37,929 nucleotides of DNA, from positions 1 to 37,929 of the forward strand of contig CALLBO010000059.1 in NCBI GenBank assembly GCA_937998875.1, given 5' to 3'. The translations under genes were made by a program, and so were the position numbers. The DNA is from an uncultured Granulosicoccaceae bacterium (lineage in GTDB: Bacteria > Pseudomonadota > Gammaproteobacteria > Granulosicoccales > Granulosicoccaceae). Positions 15,680 through 24,768 of this stretch are shown one piece after another (the stretch's first letter is position 1; the number at the start of each line of letters is the position of its first letter). The notes below the pieces were generated by a model that made no database searches, was not told the origin of the DNA, and was given only the letters and a program-made list of their open reading frames with translations.

Positions 15680-17344
15680 ATGAATACAGATGTAGATACA
15701 TCGAGGCGTACCAGCGAACTTGTTGGTTTGCAAAAATATGGCATGCTATTGATGGGGATATTTCTTGTCATTTTGGCAGGGGGTAGATTTGTTACTCCTT
15801 CGGCGGCTTTTCTAGCGCCGGTATTTTTGCTCCGCTACACCCGAAACACTTCGGTCAAAACTGGTATGGTGGTGCTTTACGTACTGCTGTTTCTCAGTCT
15901 GTTGGTTCGGCTGCATGATTATTTAGCCGTTGCCCGCCCCATAAATCTTTTTCTAATTGCGGGTATAGCGATAATTGAGTTATTGCCTTTTATTGCTGAT
16001 AGAACGCTACGAGAGTATCTACCTACCTTTCTCAGACCGCTGGTATTGCCAACAGTCTTCGTTGTATTGGGATTTACATTTTCGCAGTTGATGCCGTTTG
16101 GCACGATGGGCGAAAAAGCCTATACCCAGGTCGGTAACAATGAGCTAATGCAATTGCTTAGTGTGACGGGTACTCACGGAATTACATTCGTTATTTTCTG
16201 GTTTGCGGCAACAATGGCGTCGTTTTGGGACTCCGGCTTTGTTTGGCAACGCAATCGCAGCCAGCTAATGCCGCTGGCATTGTGCTTGATGATTGTTTTT
16301 GTTGCCGGTGGCTTTCGAATAATCTTTGATGAGAATGAGGCCCCGACAGTTCGTATCGCAGGAGTGATAGCCGATCAAACCCCGCTCTGGCAATCGTTAG
16401 AGGGAGCGGGTGTAGTGCGTGAGACTCCGGCACTGTCCGGTAGTTTCTTTGCGGCCGGTTTTGATCGTGAAATAGTTGATGCTGCATTTGCTGAGCAACT
16501 GCGGGTACTAGCGACGCATACCACACAACTGGCAAAAGCGGGCGCGTCGATAGTCTCATGGGCCGAGGCAAGCGCCGTGGCTTTCAAGAGTGGTGAGATG
16601 CAATTCAATGCAACTGCCTCCGAGCTCGCCAGGCAGAATAATATCTATTTAATTGCAACTATTGCCCTGATCGAAGATCCTCCGAATAAAATACTAGAGC
16701 CGATCGAAAACAAACTGGTTGTGTTTGCACCTACCGGCGATAAGCTCGGTCAATATGTGAAAGCTAAACCCTTGTGGAACGAAAATATTATCAAGGGTGA
16801 TGGCCTGCCTTTGGTGATCGATACACCGCATGGCAAGCTGGCTTTTACCATAGGGTTTGATATGGATTTTCCAGCACTGCTACGTCAGGCAGGAAATGCG
16901 GATATTGTTATTGCCCCAGCCGCAGACTGGAGAACCCTCGCGCCGCATCACAGCTTAATGGCAACTTACCGCGGGGTAGAAAACGGGTTGTCTGTATTCA
17001 GGCCCACTTATAAAGGTGTGTCGCTCGCAAGCGATTCACACGGACGCGTACTGGCTCGTACCGATCACTTCAGATCAAGTGCACAAAACTTTATTGCCGA
17101 TGTGCCTACGGCGGGTGTGAATACGTTTTACACCCGCGCCGGAGACTGGTTTGCATGGCTGGTTATGTTAATTCTGTTTGTTCTTTTGCTAACCGCCTAT
17201 CTCGCAGCGCGTAAAAGAAAAAAGCGTGAATTGCAGGGCGGGGGCGGCCCATCAAGCCCTGACGATGTGCGTGACCGTAGCAGAATTACGGCCATACAAT
17301 GGCGTGAAGCGGAAAGGGATAACAACTTACATCGTAATAACTGA
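15680..17344 (+). CDS. apolipoprotein N-acyltransferase-like protein lacking the catalytic Cys
   Basis: This 554-residue protein has six to seven N-terminal membrane helices, a periplasmic nitrilase-fold (CN hydrolase) domain from about 223 to 480, and a final helix near 485-510 with a basic cytosolic tail. The order and spacing match Lnt, which acylates the N terminus of lipoproteins. Lnt uses a Glu-Lys-Cys triad. Glu296 (IVSWAEAS) and a Lys (361 or 363, YVKAKPLW) are in place. The ICYE motif that carries the catalytic cysteine reads IGFD here, so Gly392 replaces Cys. It is probably a non-catalytic paralogue or uses different chemistry. The true lnt should be elsewhere in the genome. Confidence 0.75.
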   Translation: MNTDVDTSRRTSELVGLQKYGMLLMGIFLVILAGGRFVTPSAAFLAPVFLLRYTRNTSVKTGMVVLYVLLFLSLLVRLHDYLAVARPINLFLIAGIAIIELLPFIADRTLREYLPTFLRPLVLPTVFVVLGFTFSQLMPFGTMGEKAYTQVGNNELMQLLSVTGTHGITFVIFWFAATMASFWDSGFVWQRNRSQLMPLALCLMIVFVAGGFRIIFDENEAPTVRIAGVIADQTPLWQSLEGAGVVRETPALSGSFFAAGFDREIVDAAFAEQLRVLATHTTQLAKAGASIVSWAEASAVAFKSGEMQFNATASELARQNNIYLIATIALIEDPPNKILEPIENKLVVFAPTGDKLGQYVKAKPLWNENIIKGDGLPLVIDTPHGKLAFTIGFDMDFPALLRQAGNADIVIAPAADWRTLAPHHSLMATYRGVENGLSVFRPTYKGVSLASDSHGRVLARTDHFRSSAQNFIADVPTAGVNTFYTRAGDWFAWLVMLILFVLLLTAYLAARKRKKRELQGGGGPSSPDDVRDRSRITAIQWREAERDNNLHRNN

Positions 17345-17419
17345 AACAAAATCCTGTTTAAAGCGGGTATCGTTTCTTCTAAAAGCAATAAGCCTCTTGA
17401 TGCTTTGAGGAATTATTAA

Positions 17420-17451
17420 ACCCTCCCACCTGTGCCCACTTGTGGGAGGGT
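17420..17451. terminator. bidirectional terminator
   Basis: ACCCTCCCAC (17420-17429) pairs perfectly with GTGGGAGGGT (17442-17451) around 12 nt. On the minus strand TTTAATAATT follows. It lies between the convergent Lnt-like and DUF937 genes. Confidence 0.7.
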
Positions 17452-17493
17452 CATGCGCGCTACGAGGATAAGATTCGCACTTGTCTCCGCTGC

Positions 17494-18090
17494 TTACCTC
17501 ACAGCAGCTTTTACGGCCATGCTCAGTAAGTCATCCCACATTGATCCGTCCTTATCAGCATCCAGAAAGGTTTCAAGCATGCCACGGTTTTTATTGGCAG
17601 CAACTCCGGTACCGAATATATCGCTGTTGTTGGTTTTACTACCACCGAAAATACCACCGCTGTTGTTACCTTTACCGAGCAGCTTCTTACTCAAAGCACT
17701 CAAAACCAGAGGTGCGAGAATAGGCAGGGCCTTTTTCATCAAGGTTGACGTTAATCCTGCTTGATTAGCGCCGTAGTTTGCGACATTGCGGCTAACATCT
17801 TTGCTGCCGAAAATGTGACCAAGAATTGAGTTGCCGTCTTTTATGGTGTTGGTCTGCCCGAGAGACGACAGGTTATCGAGGTAGTTGTGGTGATTGCCTT
17901 CCTGTAGCGCATTAACAAGGCTGGATAAACCGGCGTCTGTCGATGCGTTATTTTTTAATCCTCGCGACAGGGCCGGTATGAGCTGCCCTGCTGCAGCACG
18001 TGCCTGGTTTTCATCAACACCGAGCTGCCGTGCGAGTTCTTTCACCACGCCGGAATTTTGGTCGCCGATCAGTGATTCTAAGATATTCAT
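17494..18090 (-). CDS. DUF937 (YidB-like) protein
   Basis: This 198-residue protein has the N-terminal helical repeat region NILESLIGDQNSGVVKELARQLGVDENQARAAAGQLIPALSRGLKNN, characteristic of DUF937. The C-terminal part contains a hydrophobic segment (KKALPILAPLVLSALSKKLL) and then a flexible Gly/Asn-rich stretch. It has no signal peptide. The family occurs widely in Proteobacteria and its function is not established. AGGAAATAATC before the ATG gives a good ribosome site. It is on the same strand as peroxiredoxin but separated by 111 bp. Confidence 0.8.
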   Translation of the reverse strand: MNILESLIGDQNSGVVKELARQLGVDENQARAAAGQLIPALSRGLKNNASTDAGLSSLVNALQEGNHHNYLDNLSSLGQTNTIKDGNSILGHIFGSKDVSRNVANYGANQAGLTSTLMKKALPILAPLVLSALSKKLLGKGNNSGGIFGGSKTNNSDIFGTGVAANKNRGMLETFLDADKDGSMWDDLLSMAVKAAVR

Positions 18091-18201
18091 GATTATTTCC
18101 TGTGTCGGCAGGTTACTGCCGGTGAGCTTCTTTTTGCGAGACTACCGCAAATGTGTATGGCAATAGTCTAGCGCAAACCGGCGTGTCAGATCGCTGGCCA
18201 G

Positions 18202-18681
18202 CTAGAGTTGTTCGAGGATTTTTTCTGCCGAGCTGACCTCGTAGGTGGGGCCCTCTTCGACATTCAGATGAGTCACCGTACCGTTATCAACAATCATTGA
18301 AAAGCGCTGGGATCGGATGCCCAGTCCTCGCTCCATCAAATCGAGCTCCAGACCGAGCGCGCGGGTGTAGGCGGCACTGCCATCGGCGGCCATAAGGATC
18401 TCATCGGCGTTCTGCGATTTCCCCCACGCGCTCATGACGAAAGGATCGTTGACCGACATGCAGACGATGCGGTCTACGCCTTTGGCTTTTATTTTATCGG
18501 CGTTAGCGACAAAGCTTGGCAAGTGGGATTCAGAGCAAGTCGGGGTAAAAGCACCCGGCACTGCAAAGAGAACGACTTTCTTGCCATTGAAGAGTTCTTC
18601 GGTGGAGATTGATTCAGGGCCTTTTTCGCCCATGTGGCCCAGCGCACCTGCCGGAACGGCATCGCCTACTTTGATCGTCAT
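18202..18681 (-). CDS. peroxiredoxin (Prx5 / AhpE-like, glutaredoxin-type)
   Basis: This 159-residue thiol peroxidase has the peroxidatic Cys49 in VPGAFTPTCSESHLPSF, the PxxxTxxC motif of the Prx5 subfamily. A second Cys lies in DRIVCMSVND. It reduces H2O2 and organic hydroperoxides in the cytosol using glutathione/glutaredoxin or thioredoxin. The start encoding MTIKVGDAVPAG is chosen because AAAGG lies 8 nt upstream and the family begins there. An in-frame ATG 45 bp upstream (18726) would add an atypical extension. The C terminus (YEVSSAEKILEQL) is complete. Confidence 0.93.
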   Translation of the reverse strand: MTIKVGDAVPAGALGHMGEKGPESISTEELFNGKKVVLFAVPGAFTPTCSESHLPSFVANADKIKAKGVDRIVCMSVNDPFVMSAWGKSQNADEILMAADGSAAYTRALGLELDLMERGLGIRSQRFSMIVDNGTVTHLNVEEGPTYEVSSAEKILEQL

Positions 18682-18807
18682 GTTTGTCGCCTTTCGAATG
18701 AGTTGTGGTGGCATGGAAACATACACACATGCTCACGTAAAGGGTGATCGCGAATGACCTGCATAGTGGGAGGAATTATGAAAAGGCCCGGCTACAAAAT
18801 AAAACAG

Positions 18808-19977
18808 CTAGAGCTCGAGTAGTTCCTGGAGTTTTTCACGCTGGGCGTAGCCGTCGTTATAGCCAAGCTCGATCAGATCGCGTGCAAAGTTGGAGTCAAA
18901 TAGCAGGTAACTCGTGAGCGGTCGCCCCTCTTTGGTCATCGCGCCCAGGCCGCTTAACAGAATGCGCATAGACCGCGGGAATCGGCCGACATGTTTGGCG
19001 ACGATGTCTCTGATATCAACGCTGGGCGAGATGACCAGAAAGTCTACCGGGCGCAGGATTGAATCGTTGTGTTTGAATGTCACTTGCTTTGCCTGAGACA
19101 GGGCGAAGTTAATGCGTTTGAGTCTTTCGATATCGGAATCGAGGCGATCCATGAACAAGGTATCGAACATATAACCTGCGACAAAACCCAGATTTGGATA
19201 GCTTGCAGTGGTGTTGCGAGGATCGTATTCGGTCTGCGGATTTCGCACACTGATAATCAGTAGCTTATTTGCGCCAAGGTGTAACGCCGGGCTCAAAGGT
19301 GCCGACTCCCGCATAGAACCGTCGCCATGGTATTCGTTGTCAATTTTTACTGCTGGAAAAACCACGGGTATCGCAATAGATGCCATGAAGTGGTCAACCG
19401 CCAGACGTGTTGGCAGACCGAAGCGGCGAGTGCGCTCCCAGGGCTGGAGTTCTTCCTGGCCTTCGTAGTACGTGAGCGATGCGCCTCTACCGTACGATGA
19501 CGCGGTGATCCCCAGTGCGCGCAAATGTCCGCTGTGAATGCACTGGCGCATGCGTGCGAGGTTGACGTGATTTTCAATCAGTGATCGGAGCGGGGTGTTG
19601 TCAAGGAGTGAATCCGGTTGCGAGTTGCCACCCCCACCGCTGGCAAATGACCACAGCCATCTGGCTCCAATTTTGGCCGAACTCTTCGTGTCGGTTCGAA
19701 CGACCATATCCATCTGCAGGTTTTCCCACATGCCGAGCAGTCGCTCAATACCATCACTGAAATCCATCGACCTGCTGGCGATCATACCGGCATTAAGTGA
19801 GCCGGCCGAAGTACCGGTGACCACCGGGAAGGGAGAAGGGTTTTTTGCAGCAACCAGCTCTTCAACTGCTTTTAACACACCCACTTGATAAGCGTTGCGC
19901 GCACCACCACCCGGCAAGATTAACCCGAGGGTTTGTTGCTCTTGTGTTTGCTTTTTTGAAAACCAGTGGATGCCCAT
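18808..19977 (-). CDS. patatin-like phospholipase
   Basis: This 389-residue protein has the patatin core: oxyanion-hole loop LPGGGARNAYQVGVL (residues 21-35), nucleophile Ser57 in GTSAGS and catalytic Asp219 in HGDGSMRESAP (DGS instead of the more common DGG/DGA). The C-terminal part (KHVGRFPRSMRILLSGLGAM, LLFDSNFARDLIELGYNDG) matches bacterial patatin-family lipases that contact membranes. It has no signal peptide, so it probably acts on phospholipid or acyl chains at the inner face of the cytoplasmic membrane, unless secreted by another route. AAAGAG precedes the ATG. Confidence 0.88.
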   Translation of the reverse strand: MGIHWFSKKQTQEQQTLGLILPGGGARNAYQVGVLKAVEELVAAKNPSPFPVVTGTSAGSLNAGMIASRSMDFSDGIERLLGMWENLQMDMVVRTDTKSSAKIGARWLWSFASGGGGNSQPDSLLDNTPLRSLIENHVNLARMRQCIHSGHLRALGITASSYGRGASLTYYEGQEELQPWERTRRFGLPTRLAVDHFMASIAIPVVFPAVKIDNEYHGDGSMRESAPLSPALHLGANKLLIISVRNPQTEYDPRNTTASYPNLGFVAGYMFDTLFMDRLDSDIERLKRINFALSQAKQVTFKHNDSILRPVDFLVISPSVDIRDIVAKHVGRFPRSMRILLSGLGAMTKEGRPLTSYLLFDSNFARDLIELGYNDGYAQREKLQELLEL

Positions 19978-20065
19978 GCTGCTCTTTGCTGCCGGAGGGG
20001 TAATGGATCAAGCCCGTAAGCATAACAATAGACACGCCAGAAATACGTAAAATAAAATGTATTAG

Positions 20066-20305
20066 TTATTGCCGTCGTAGTGATGGGACCTGCTGCTCGC
20101 GACTGATACGCTCCTGCAGGCTGAGGTGCAACTCGCGCTTGGCACCTTCCACTTCCATTAGCGCGGTGCTGACATGGTGCCAGTCAATTGTCGCGTCGTG
20201 TTGCTTCTTTTTATAATTCAGCCCGGCTGTCCAGATAACTGCAGCAGCAACTACCAGACTGGCAACGACTTTTCGCGATGTTCGCTTTGAATCAGCTGTC
20301 TGCAT
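20066..20305 (-). CDS. small bitopic membrane protein
   Basis: This 79-residue protein has one hydrophobic helix (residues 11-27, VVASLVVAAAVIWTAGL) after a short basic N terminus. A charged, helix-prone periplasmic segment ends in Arg-rich residues. It starts inside the 3' end of the upstream coiled-coil gene (14-nt overlap), with GAGGAG about 12 nt before the ATG, so the two are translationally coupled. No family is recognised. It may anchor or partner the upstream periplasmic protein. Confidence 0.6.
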   Translation of the reverse strand: MQTADSKRTSRKVVASLVVAAAVIWTAGLNYKKKQHDATIDWHHVSTALMEVEGAKRELHLSLQERISREQQVPSLRRQ

Positions 20306-21125
20306 AGTTTACAAACTCCTCTCTGCCGATCTCTGAAACGATTGCGTCCACCTCTCGCCAACTGGCGGCGAGGTCAATTAGTGAGTTTTCTATCGCACCG
20401 AGTGACTGAAGATCCTGCAACGCCAGTCGGACATTTCGTCTTAGTTGCGCGGTGTTAGCCGCTTCGCGGTATACCTGTGCATTCTTTTCGAGTACAAAAA
20501 GAACGAAATCCACGCGCTCTGTGCTCGCTGTAAAAGTTGTCATCAAGCGTGACTGTGAATCTGCAAATCGTTCCCAGATCAGTTTTTGTGCGTCGAGGGA
20601 ATTGAGCACGCTTTGATTCGAGCTGATAATAATGCGGTTTTTATCCCGTTGCAGGTCTGTGGTATTGACAGCCGTTTGCGCACGATTCAGTTCTGCCTGC
20701 GTCTGTTGGATGCGGCGGTTGATTTCATCAATTGCGTTCTGCGTTTCGCGGTGCTTGCGAGCCATGATGGCGTTGCTGGCTTCAGTATTCTTGCCATATT
20801 CGACGCGCAGCTTAGCGGCTTTTTCAAAGTTACCGGCAATAACGTCGAGTTCAGTCGCCAGCTCTTCTATGACGTCATCCATGTGAAGCGCCTGGTTTAC
20901 TCTCGTGCTTAGTGATCTGAACGCGGTTAGATTCTCTGCGAGCAGTCGGTAGGTGGTGGCAGCTCCTACCCGCTGAGACTCAGATACGGTTTCGAGTACA
21001 GTCTGTTTGATCTGGTTGAATTGCTCGGGCAAACGAGTTTGCGCAGCAATACCGGCAGAGCTGCAGGATAACGTCAGTAATCCGGCCGCAAGGCAATTTA
21101 TCAGGCAGACCCGTGCCGTCATCAT
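20292..21125 (-). CDS. exported coiled-coil protein of unknown function
   Basis: This protein of about 277 residues starts with an export signal (ARVCLINCLAAGLLTLSCSSAGIAAQ). Cleavage after GIAA is likely; Cys in TLSC is only a weak lipobox. The mature part is almost entirely alpha-helical with long heptad-like stretches (EINRRIQQTQAELNRAQTAVNTTDLQRDKN), so a periplasmic coiled coil is expected. GGAG lies 3-6 nt before the tandem ATG codons at 21125 and 21122. The open frame reaches 21476 upstream, but that extension overlaps argS and has no ribosome site. It forms a two-gene operon with the small membrane protein. No family is recognised. Confidence 0.68.
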   Translation of the reverse strand: MMTARVCLINCLAAGLLTLSCSSAGIAAQTRLPEQFNQIKQTVLETVSESQRVGAATTYRLLAENLTAFRSLSTRVNQALHMDDVIEELATELDVIAGNFEKAAKLRVEYGKNTEASNAIMARKHRETQNAIDEINRRIQQTQAELNRAQTAVNTTDLQRDKNRIIISSNQSVLNSLDAQKLIWERFADSQSRLMTTFTASTERVDFVLFVLEKNAQVYREAANTAQLRRNVRLALQDLQSLGAIENSLIDLAASWREVDAIVSEIGREEFVNYADS

Positions 21126-21344
21126 GTACTCCGATCTCGCGCCGGTTATTAACAGAGTTACGGCAAAGTGCCGTATTCGAAGAGCAGGGTATCGACTGGT
21201 TTTAGTTTTACTTGAGTTTTGACCAGCATTTTTGACCGGACGACCACCGCACGAATCAACGCAGTCTGAACGGATCAAAATGAAGACTTCTGCTGTATTT
21301 GAATTACAATTGGTCTGTTCCCCTGCATCCCGGTAGCACTGTCG

Positions 21345-23303
21345 ATGAAACTCCTGTCTGAAATACAAATGCGATTTTTGCCCGCGCTTGAATCGCTTGT
21401 GGATGAGGCGGAGCAGGTGGACGCACTGCTCGGTATGATCAAACCAACGCAGGACGACAAGTTTGGCGATTATCAAGTCAACTGTGCGATGGCGCTGGGC
21501 AAGAAGCTCGGCAAGCCGCCACGCGACGTTGCTGCGGAATTGCTGAAGGCGGTATCGCTCGACGATATCTGTGACAGCGTTGAACTTGCGGGCCCGGGGT
21601 TTATCAATCTGACCTTCAAAGACAGTTGGATCACCTCGCAGCTGAGCCTCGCTAACTCGGGGGAGAAGCTGGGTGTGGAACAGGTGGCAAAGCCTCGTAC
21701 CGTGGTCATCGATCTTTCATCGCCAAATGTCGCCAAACCAATGCACGTGGGCCATATCAGATCAACCGTTATTGGTGATGCGCTGGCAAATATACACCGG
21801 TTTATCGGTCATAAAGTGATTACGGATAATCATCTTGGTGACTGGGGAACGCAGTTCGGCATGATCATCTATGGCTATAAGAATTTTGTCGATCGCGCAG
21901 CTTACGATAAGAATCCAGTGCAGGAGCTCAGCCGACTGTATAAATATGTGCGCGTGCTGATGGACTATCACAGTGCTGTGAAAAAGCTGCCGGAGGCAGA
22001 AGCGCTGAAGCAGAAGCAGCTGGATGCAGTTGAACGTATAGAGGCTGAAGACCATGGTAATAACAAGGGCAAACTTAAGCAGCAGAAAAAAGATCTGCAG
22101 CGTTTAGCAGAAAAGCTTGCAGTGCAGGATGAGCTGATACAGTCGTACAAATCCGCTGTTGAAGATTGTGATCCCGAAGTTGCTGAGGTGGCAAAGAAGC
22201 ATGCCAGCATCGGGCAGCAGGTTCTTGAGGAAACCGCGAAGCTTCACGCGGGTGGAAATGAAAATAAAGCTTTGTGGGATGAATTTCTGCCTTACTGTCT
22301 TGAAGACATACAGCGTATCTATGACAGGCTTAATATTAAATTCGACCACATTCTTGGAGAAAGTTATTACCAGAATCAACTGGAGGGCATTGTAAAAGAG
22401 CTGACTGCAAACGGTCTGGCCACTGAAAGCGACGGTGCCATTTGTGTTTTTCTGGATGGATTTGAAGCACCAATGATCATTCGCAAGAAAGATGGTGCGT
22501 TTCTCTACCCGACTACTGATCTTGCAACTATCAAGCATCGAGTAGAGCAGTGGCAGGCAGATAGTATGCTCTATGTTGTTGATCATCGTCAGCATGATCA
22601 TTTCGATAAGCTGTTTGCAGCGTCGAAACTGTGGGGCTATAAAGATGTTGAAATGACGCATGTCAGTTTTGGTACTGTGATGGGTGATGACGGCAAGCCT
22701 TTTAAAACCCGTGCCGGTGACACCGTTGGGCTTGAAGGATTGCTGGATGAAGCAGAAAGTCGAGCACTTGCAGTTGCGAAAGAACAGAATCCGAATCTTG
22801 AAGACAGCCGACAACAGGAGATCGGTCGGGTAGTGGGTCTGGGTGCGCTGAAATACGCAGATTTGTCGCAGAACAGAACCTCCGACTATAAATTCAGCTA
22901 CGACAAAATGCTTGCGTTGCGGGGCAATACCGCAACCTACCTTCAGTACGCCAATGCCCGTGTGCACGGGATTTTACGTAAGCTCGATACCGACACTGAA
23001 AGACTAAAGGCTGCAGGTGATGAAGTTGTATTTACTGAATTGGTTGAACGACAGCTTGCAATGCAGCTGCTGCGCTTCGATGAAGTGATCTATGACGTGC
23101 TTGTAGAATATAAACCCAACCTTTTGTGCAACTATCTGTTTGACCTTGCCCAGTTGTTTGCCAGGTTTTTTGATCAGTGCTCCGTACGCGATGCCGAAAC
23201 CGATGCAATACAGAAAAGCCGTTTGCAATTGTGCGGGCTCACGTCTCGAACTTTAACCTGTGGTTTGAGCTTATTGGGTATTGAGTCGCTGGAGCGGATT
23301 TAG
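21345..23303 (+). CDS. argS: arginyl-tRNA synthetase with inserted coiled-coil segment
   Basis: This 652-residue class I synthetase charges tRNA-Arg. It has the N-terminal Arg-RS domain with FGDYQVNCAMALGKKLGKPP, the HIGH-type motif HVGHIRSTVIGDALANI (about residue 134), NHLGDWGTQFGMIIYGYKNF, FKTRAGDTVGLEGLLDEA in place of KMSKS, and a C-terminal DALR anticodon-binding domain (TYLQYANARVHGILRKL onward). Residues about 205-290 form a Lys/Gln/Glu-rich coiled-coil insertion. This makes it longer than E. coli ArgRS (577 residues) and closer to the type found in several non-proteobacterial groups. Horizontal acquisition or replacement is possible. No clear Shine-Dalgarno sequence precedes the ATG. 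Gene symbol by function. Confidence 0.93.
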   Translation: MKLLSEIQMRFLPALESLVDEAEQVDALLGMIKPTQDDKFGDYQVNCAMALGKKLGKPPRDVAAELLKAVSLDDICDSVELAGPGFINLTFKDSWITSQLSLANSGEKLGVEQVAKPRTVVIDLSSPNVAKPMHVGHIRSTVIGDALANIHRFIGHKVITDNHLGDWGTQFGMIIYGYKNFVDRAAYDKNPVQELSRLYKYVRVLMDYHSAVKKLPEAEALKQKQLDAVERIEAEDHGNNKGKLKQQKKDLQRLAEKLAVQDELIQSYKSAVEDCDPEVAEVAKKHASIGQQVLEETAKLHAGGNENKALWDEFLPYCLEDIQRIYDRLNIKFDHILGESYYQNQLEGIVKELTANGLATESDGAICVFLDGFEAPMIIRKKDGAFLYPTTDLATIKHRVEQWQADSMLYVVDHRQHDHFDKLFAASKLWGYKDVEMTHVSFGTVMGDDGKPFKTRAGDTVGLEGLLDEAESRALAVAKEQNPNLEDSRQQEIGRVVGLGALKYADLSQNRTSDYKFSYDKMLALRGNTATYLQYANARVHGILRKLDTDTERLKAAGDEVVFTELVERQLAMQLLRFDEVIYDVLVEYKPNLLCNYLFDLAQLFARFFDQCSVRDAETDAIQKSRLQLCGLTSRTLTCGLSLLGIESLERI

Positions 23304-23400
23304 TCTTAGTTTCTTTATTCCAGCGAACTAAATATCTGCAGACTTCTTTCTAATCCAGAACAGAAGCGATAAGATCAGGACACATCGAAGGAGAACTATA

Positions 23401-24768
23401 GTGTCAGATCAAACGAAATATCTACTTACCGAAAAAGACATTCCGAAGTTCTGGTACAACATTCAGGCAGATTTGCCTAAACCGTTGCCACCGGTATTGA
23501 ACCCCGGTACCGGCCAGCCGATCGGCCCGGACGATCTTGCTCCGTTGTTTCCGATGGAGCTCATCATGCAGGAGGTCAGTCAGGAGCGGGAGATTGAAAT
23601 CCCGCAGCCTGTCAGGAGTGCTTATCAGCAGTGGCGACCAACACCATTGTATCGTGCGCATAGACTCGAGAAAGCTCTAGATACACCAGCCAGGATTTAC
23701 TACAAGTACGAAGGCGTGAGTCCGTCCGGTAGTCACAAGCCTAATACTGCTATCCCACAGGCTTTCTATAACAAAGCTCAGGGCATTAATCGTATTGCGA
23801 CTGAAACCGGAGCCGGGCAGTGGGGATCATCCCTCGCCTATGCGGCGGCTTTGTTTGATCTTGAAGTTCAGGTCTTTATGGTTAAGGTTAGCTTTAATCA
23901 AAAGCCTTATCGCAAAGCGATGATGGAAACTTTTGGTGCCAGCTGCGTTGCCAGCCCGAGTGAACTGACCAATGCGGGGCGGGCAATTCTTGAAAAGACA
24001 CCGGACAGCACCGGGAGCCTGGGCATCGCAATCAGTGAAGCGGTTGAGGTAGCAGCGACTAACGACGATACCAAGTACGCGCTGGGGAGTGTGCTCAACC
24101 ATGTATTGATGCATCAGACTGTAATTGGTCAGGAAGCGATGCGGCAGATGGAAATGGCGGGTGACTACCCTGACGTTGTTGTCGGTTGCTCAGGTGGTGG
24201 AAGTAACTTTGCCGGCATTGCATTGCCGTTTCTAGGTGAGAAACTGCGTGGTGGGCAGGATGTGCGGTTGGTTGCTATCGAGCCTGCTGCCTGTCCATCG
24301 CTAACACGTGGCAAGTACGCTTATGACTTCGGCGATACCGGGCAATCAACACCGTTGATGCAAATGCATACTCTGGGCTCGAGCTTTGTACCGTCAGGGT
24401 TTCATGCTGGCGGACTTCGCTATCATGGGATGGCACCTATTCTAAGTCATCTGTATGAGTTGGGTCTGTCTGAAGCCAAAGCCCTTGATCAACTAGAATG
24501 CTTTGAGGCAGGTGTCCTGTTCGGTAGAACCGAAAGTATTATTCCAGCACCAGAGGCGACACATGCCGTTCGCGGTGCAATCATCGAAGCGTTGCGATGC
24601 AAAGAAGAAGGCAAGAGTGAGACTATTCTGTTTAACCTGTGTGGTCACGGCCACTTTGATATGCAGGCTTATACTGATTTCTTTGCCGGTAAGCTAGACA
24701 ACCAAACCTATGATGAGTCCGAGCTTGCGATGGCACTCGCTGGTTTGCCCTCTGTGGCTGCGGGCTGA
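23401..24768 (+). CDS. TrpB-like pyridoxal-phosphate protein (TrpB2 type)
   Basis: This 455-residue enzyme belongs to the TrpB2 group of tryptophan synthase beta chains. It has the extended N terminus KDIPKFWYNIQADLPKPLPPVL, RPTPLYRAHRLEKAL, Schiff-base Lys113 in GVSPSGSHKPNTAIPQA, the ETGAGQWGSS loop, the phosphate-binding GCSGGGSNFAGIALP, and HAGGLRYHGMAPILSHLYE. TrpB2 proteins make tryptophan from indole and serine without tight TrpA coupling and may salvage indole. No trpA or other trp gene is adjacent. It starts with GTG preceded by AAGGAGA, a strong site. It follows argS by 97 bp on the same strand. Confidence 0.9.
   Translation: MSDQTKYLLTEKDIPKFWYNIQADLPKPLPPVLNPGTGQPIGPDDLAPLFPMELIMQEVSQEREIEIPQPVRSAYQQWRPTPLYRAHRLEKALDTPARIYYKYEGVSPSGSHKPNTAIPQAFYNKAQGINRIATETGAGQWGSSLAYAAALFDLEVQVFMVKVSFNQKPYRKAMMETFGASCVASPSELTNAGRAILEKTPDSTGSLGIAISEAVEVAATNDDTKYALGSVLNHVLMHQTVIGQEAMRQMEMAGDYPDVVVGCSGGGSNFAGIALPFLGEKLRGGQDVRLVAIEPAACPSLTRGKYAYDFGDTGQSTPLMQMHTLGSSFVPSGFHAGGLRYHGMAPILSHLYELGLSEAKALDQLECFEAGVLFGRTESIIPAPEATHAVRGAIIEALRCKEEGKSETILFNLCGHGHFDMQAYTDFFAGKLDNQTYDESELAMALAGLPSVAAG

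Noticed and set aside
21126..21476. N-terminal extension of the coiled-coil protein gene
   Set aside because: The extension overlaps argS antisense, has no ribosome site, and the export signal begins at the tandem ATG near 21125.
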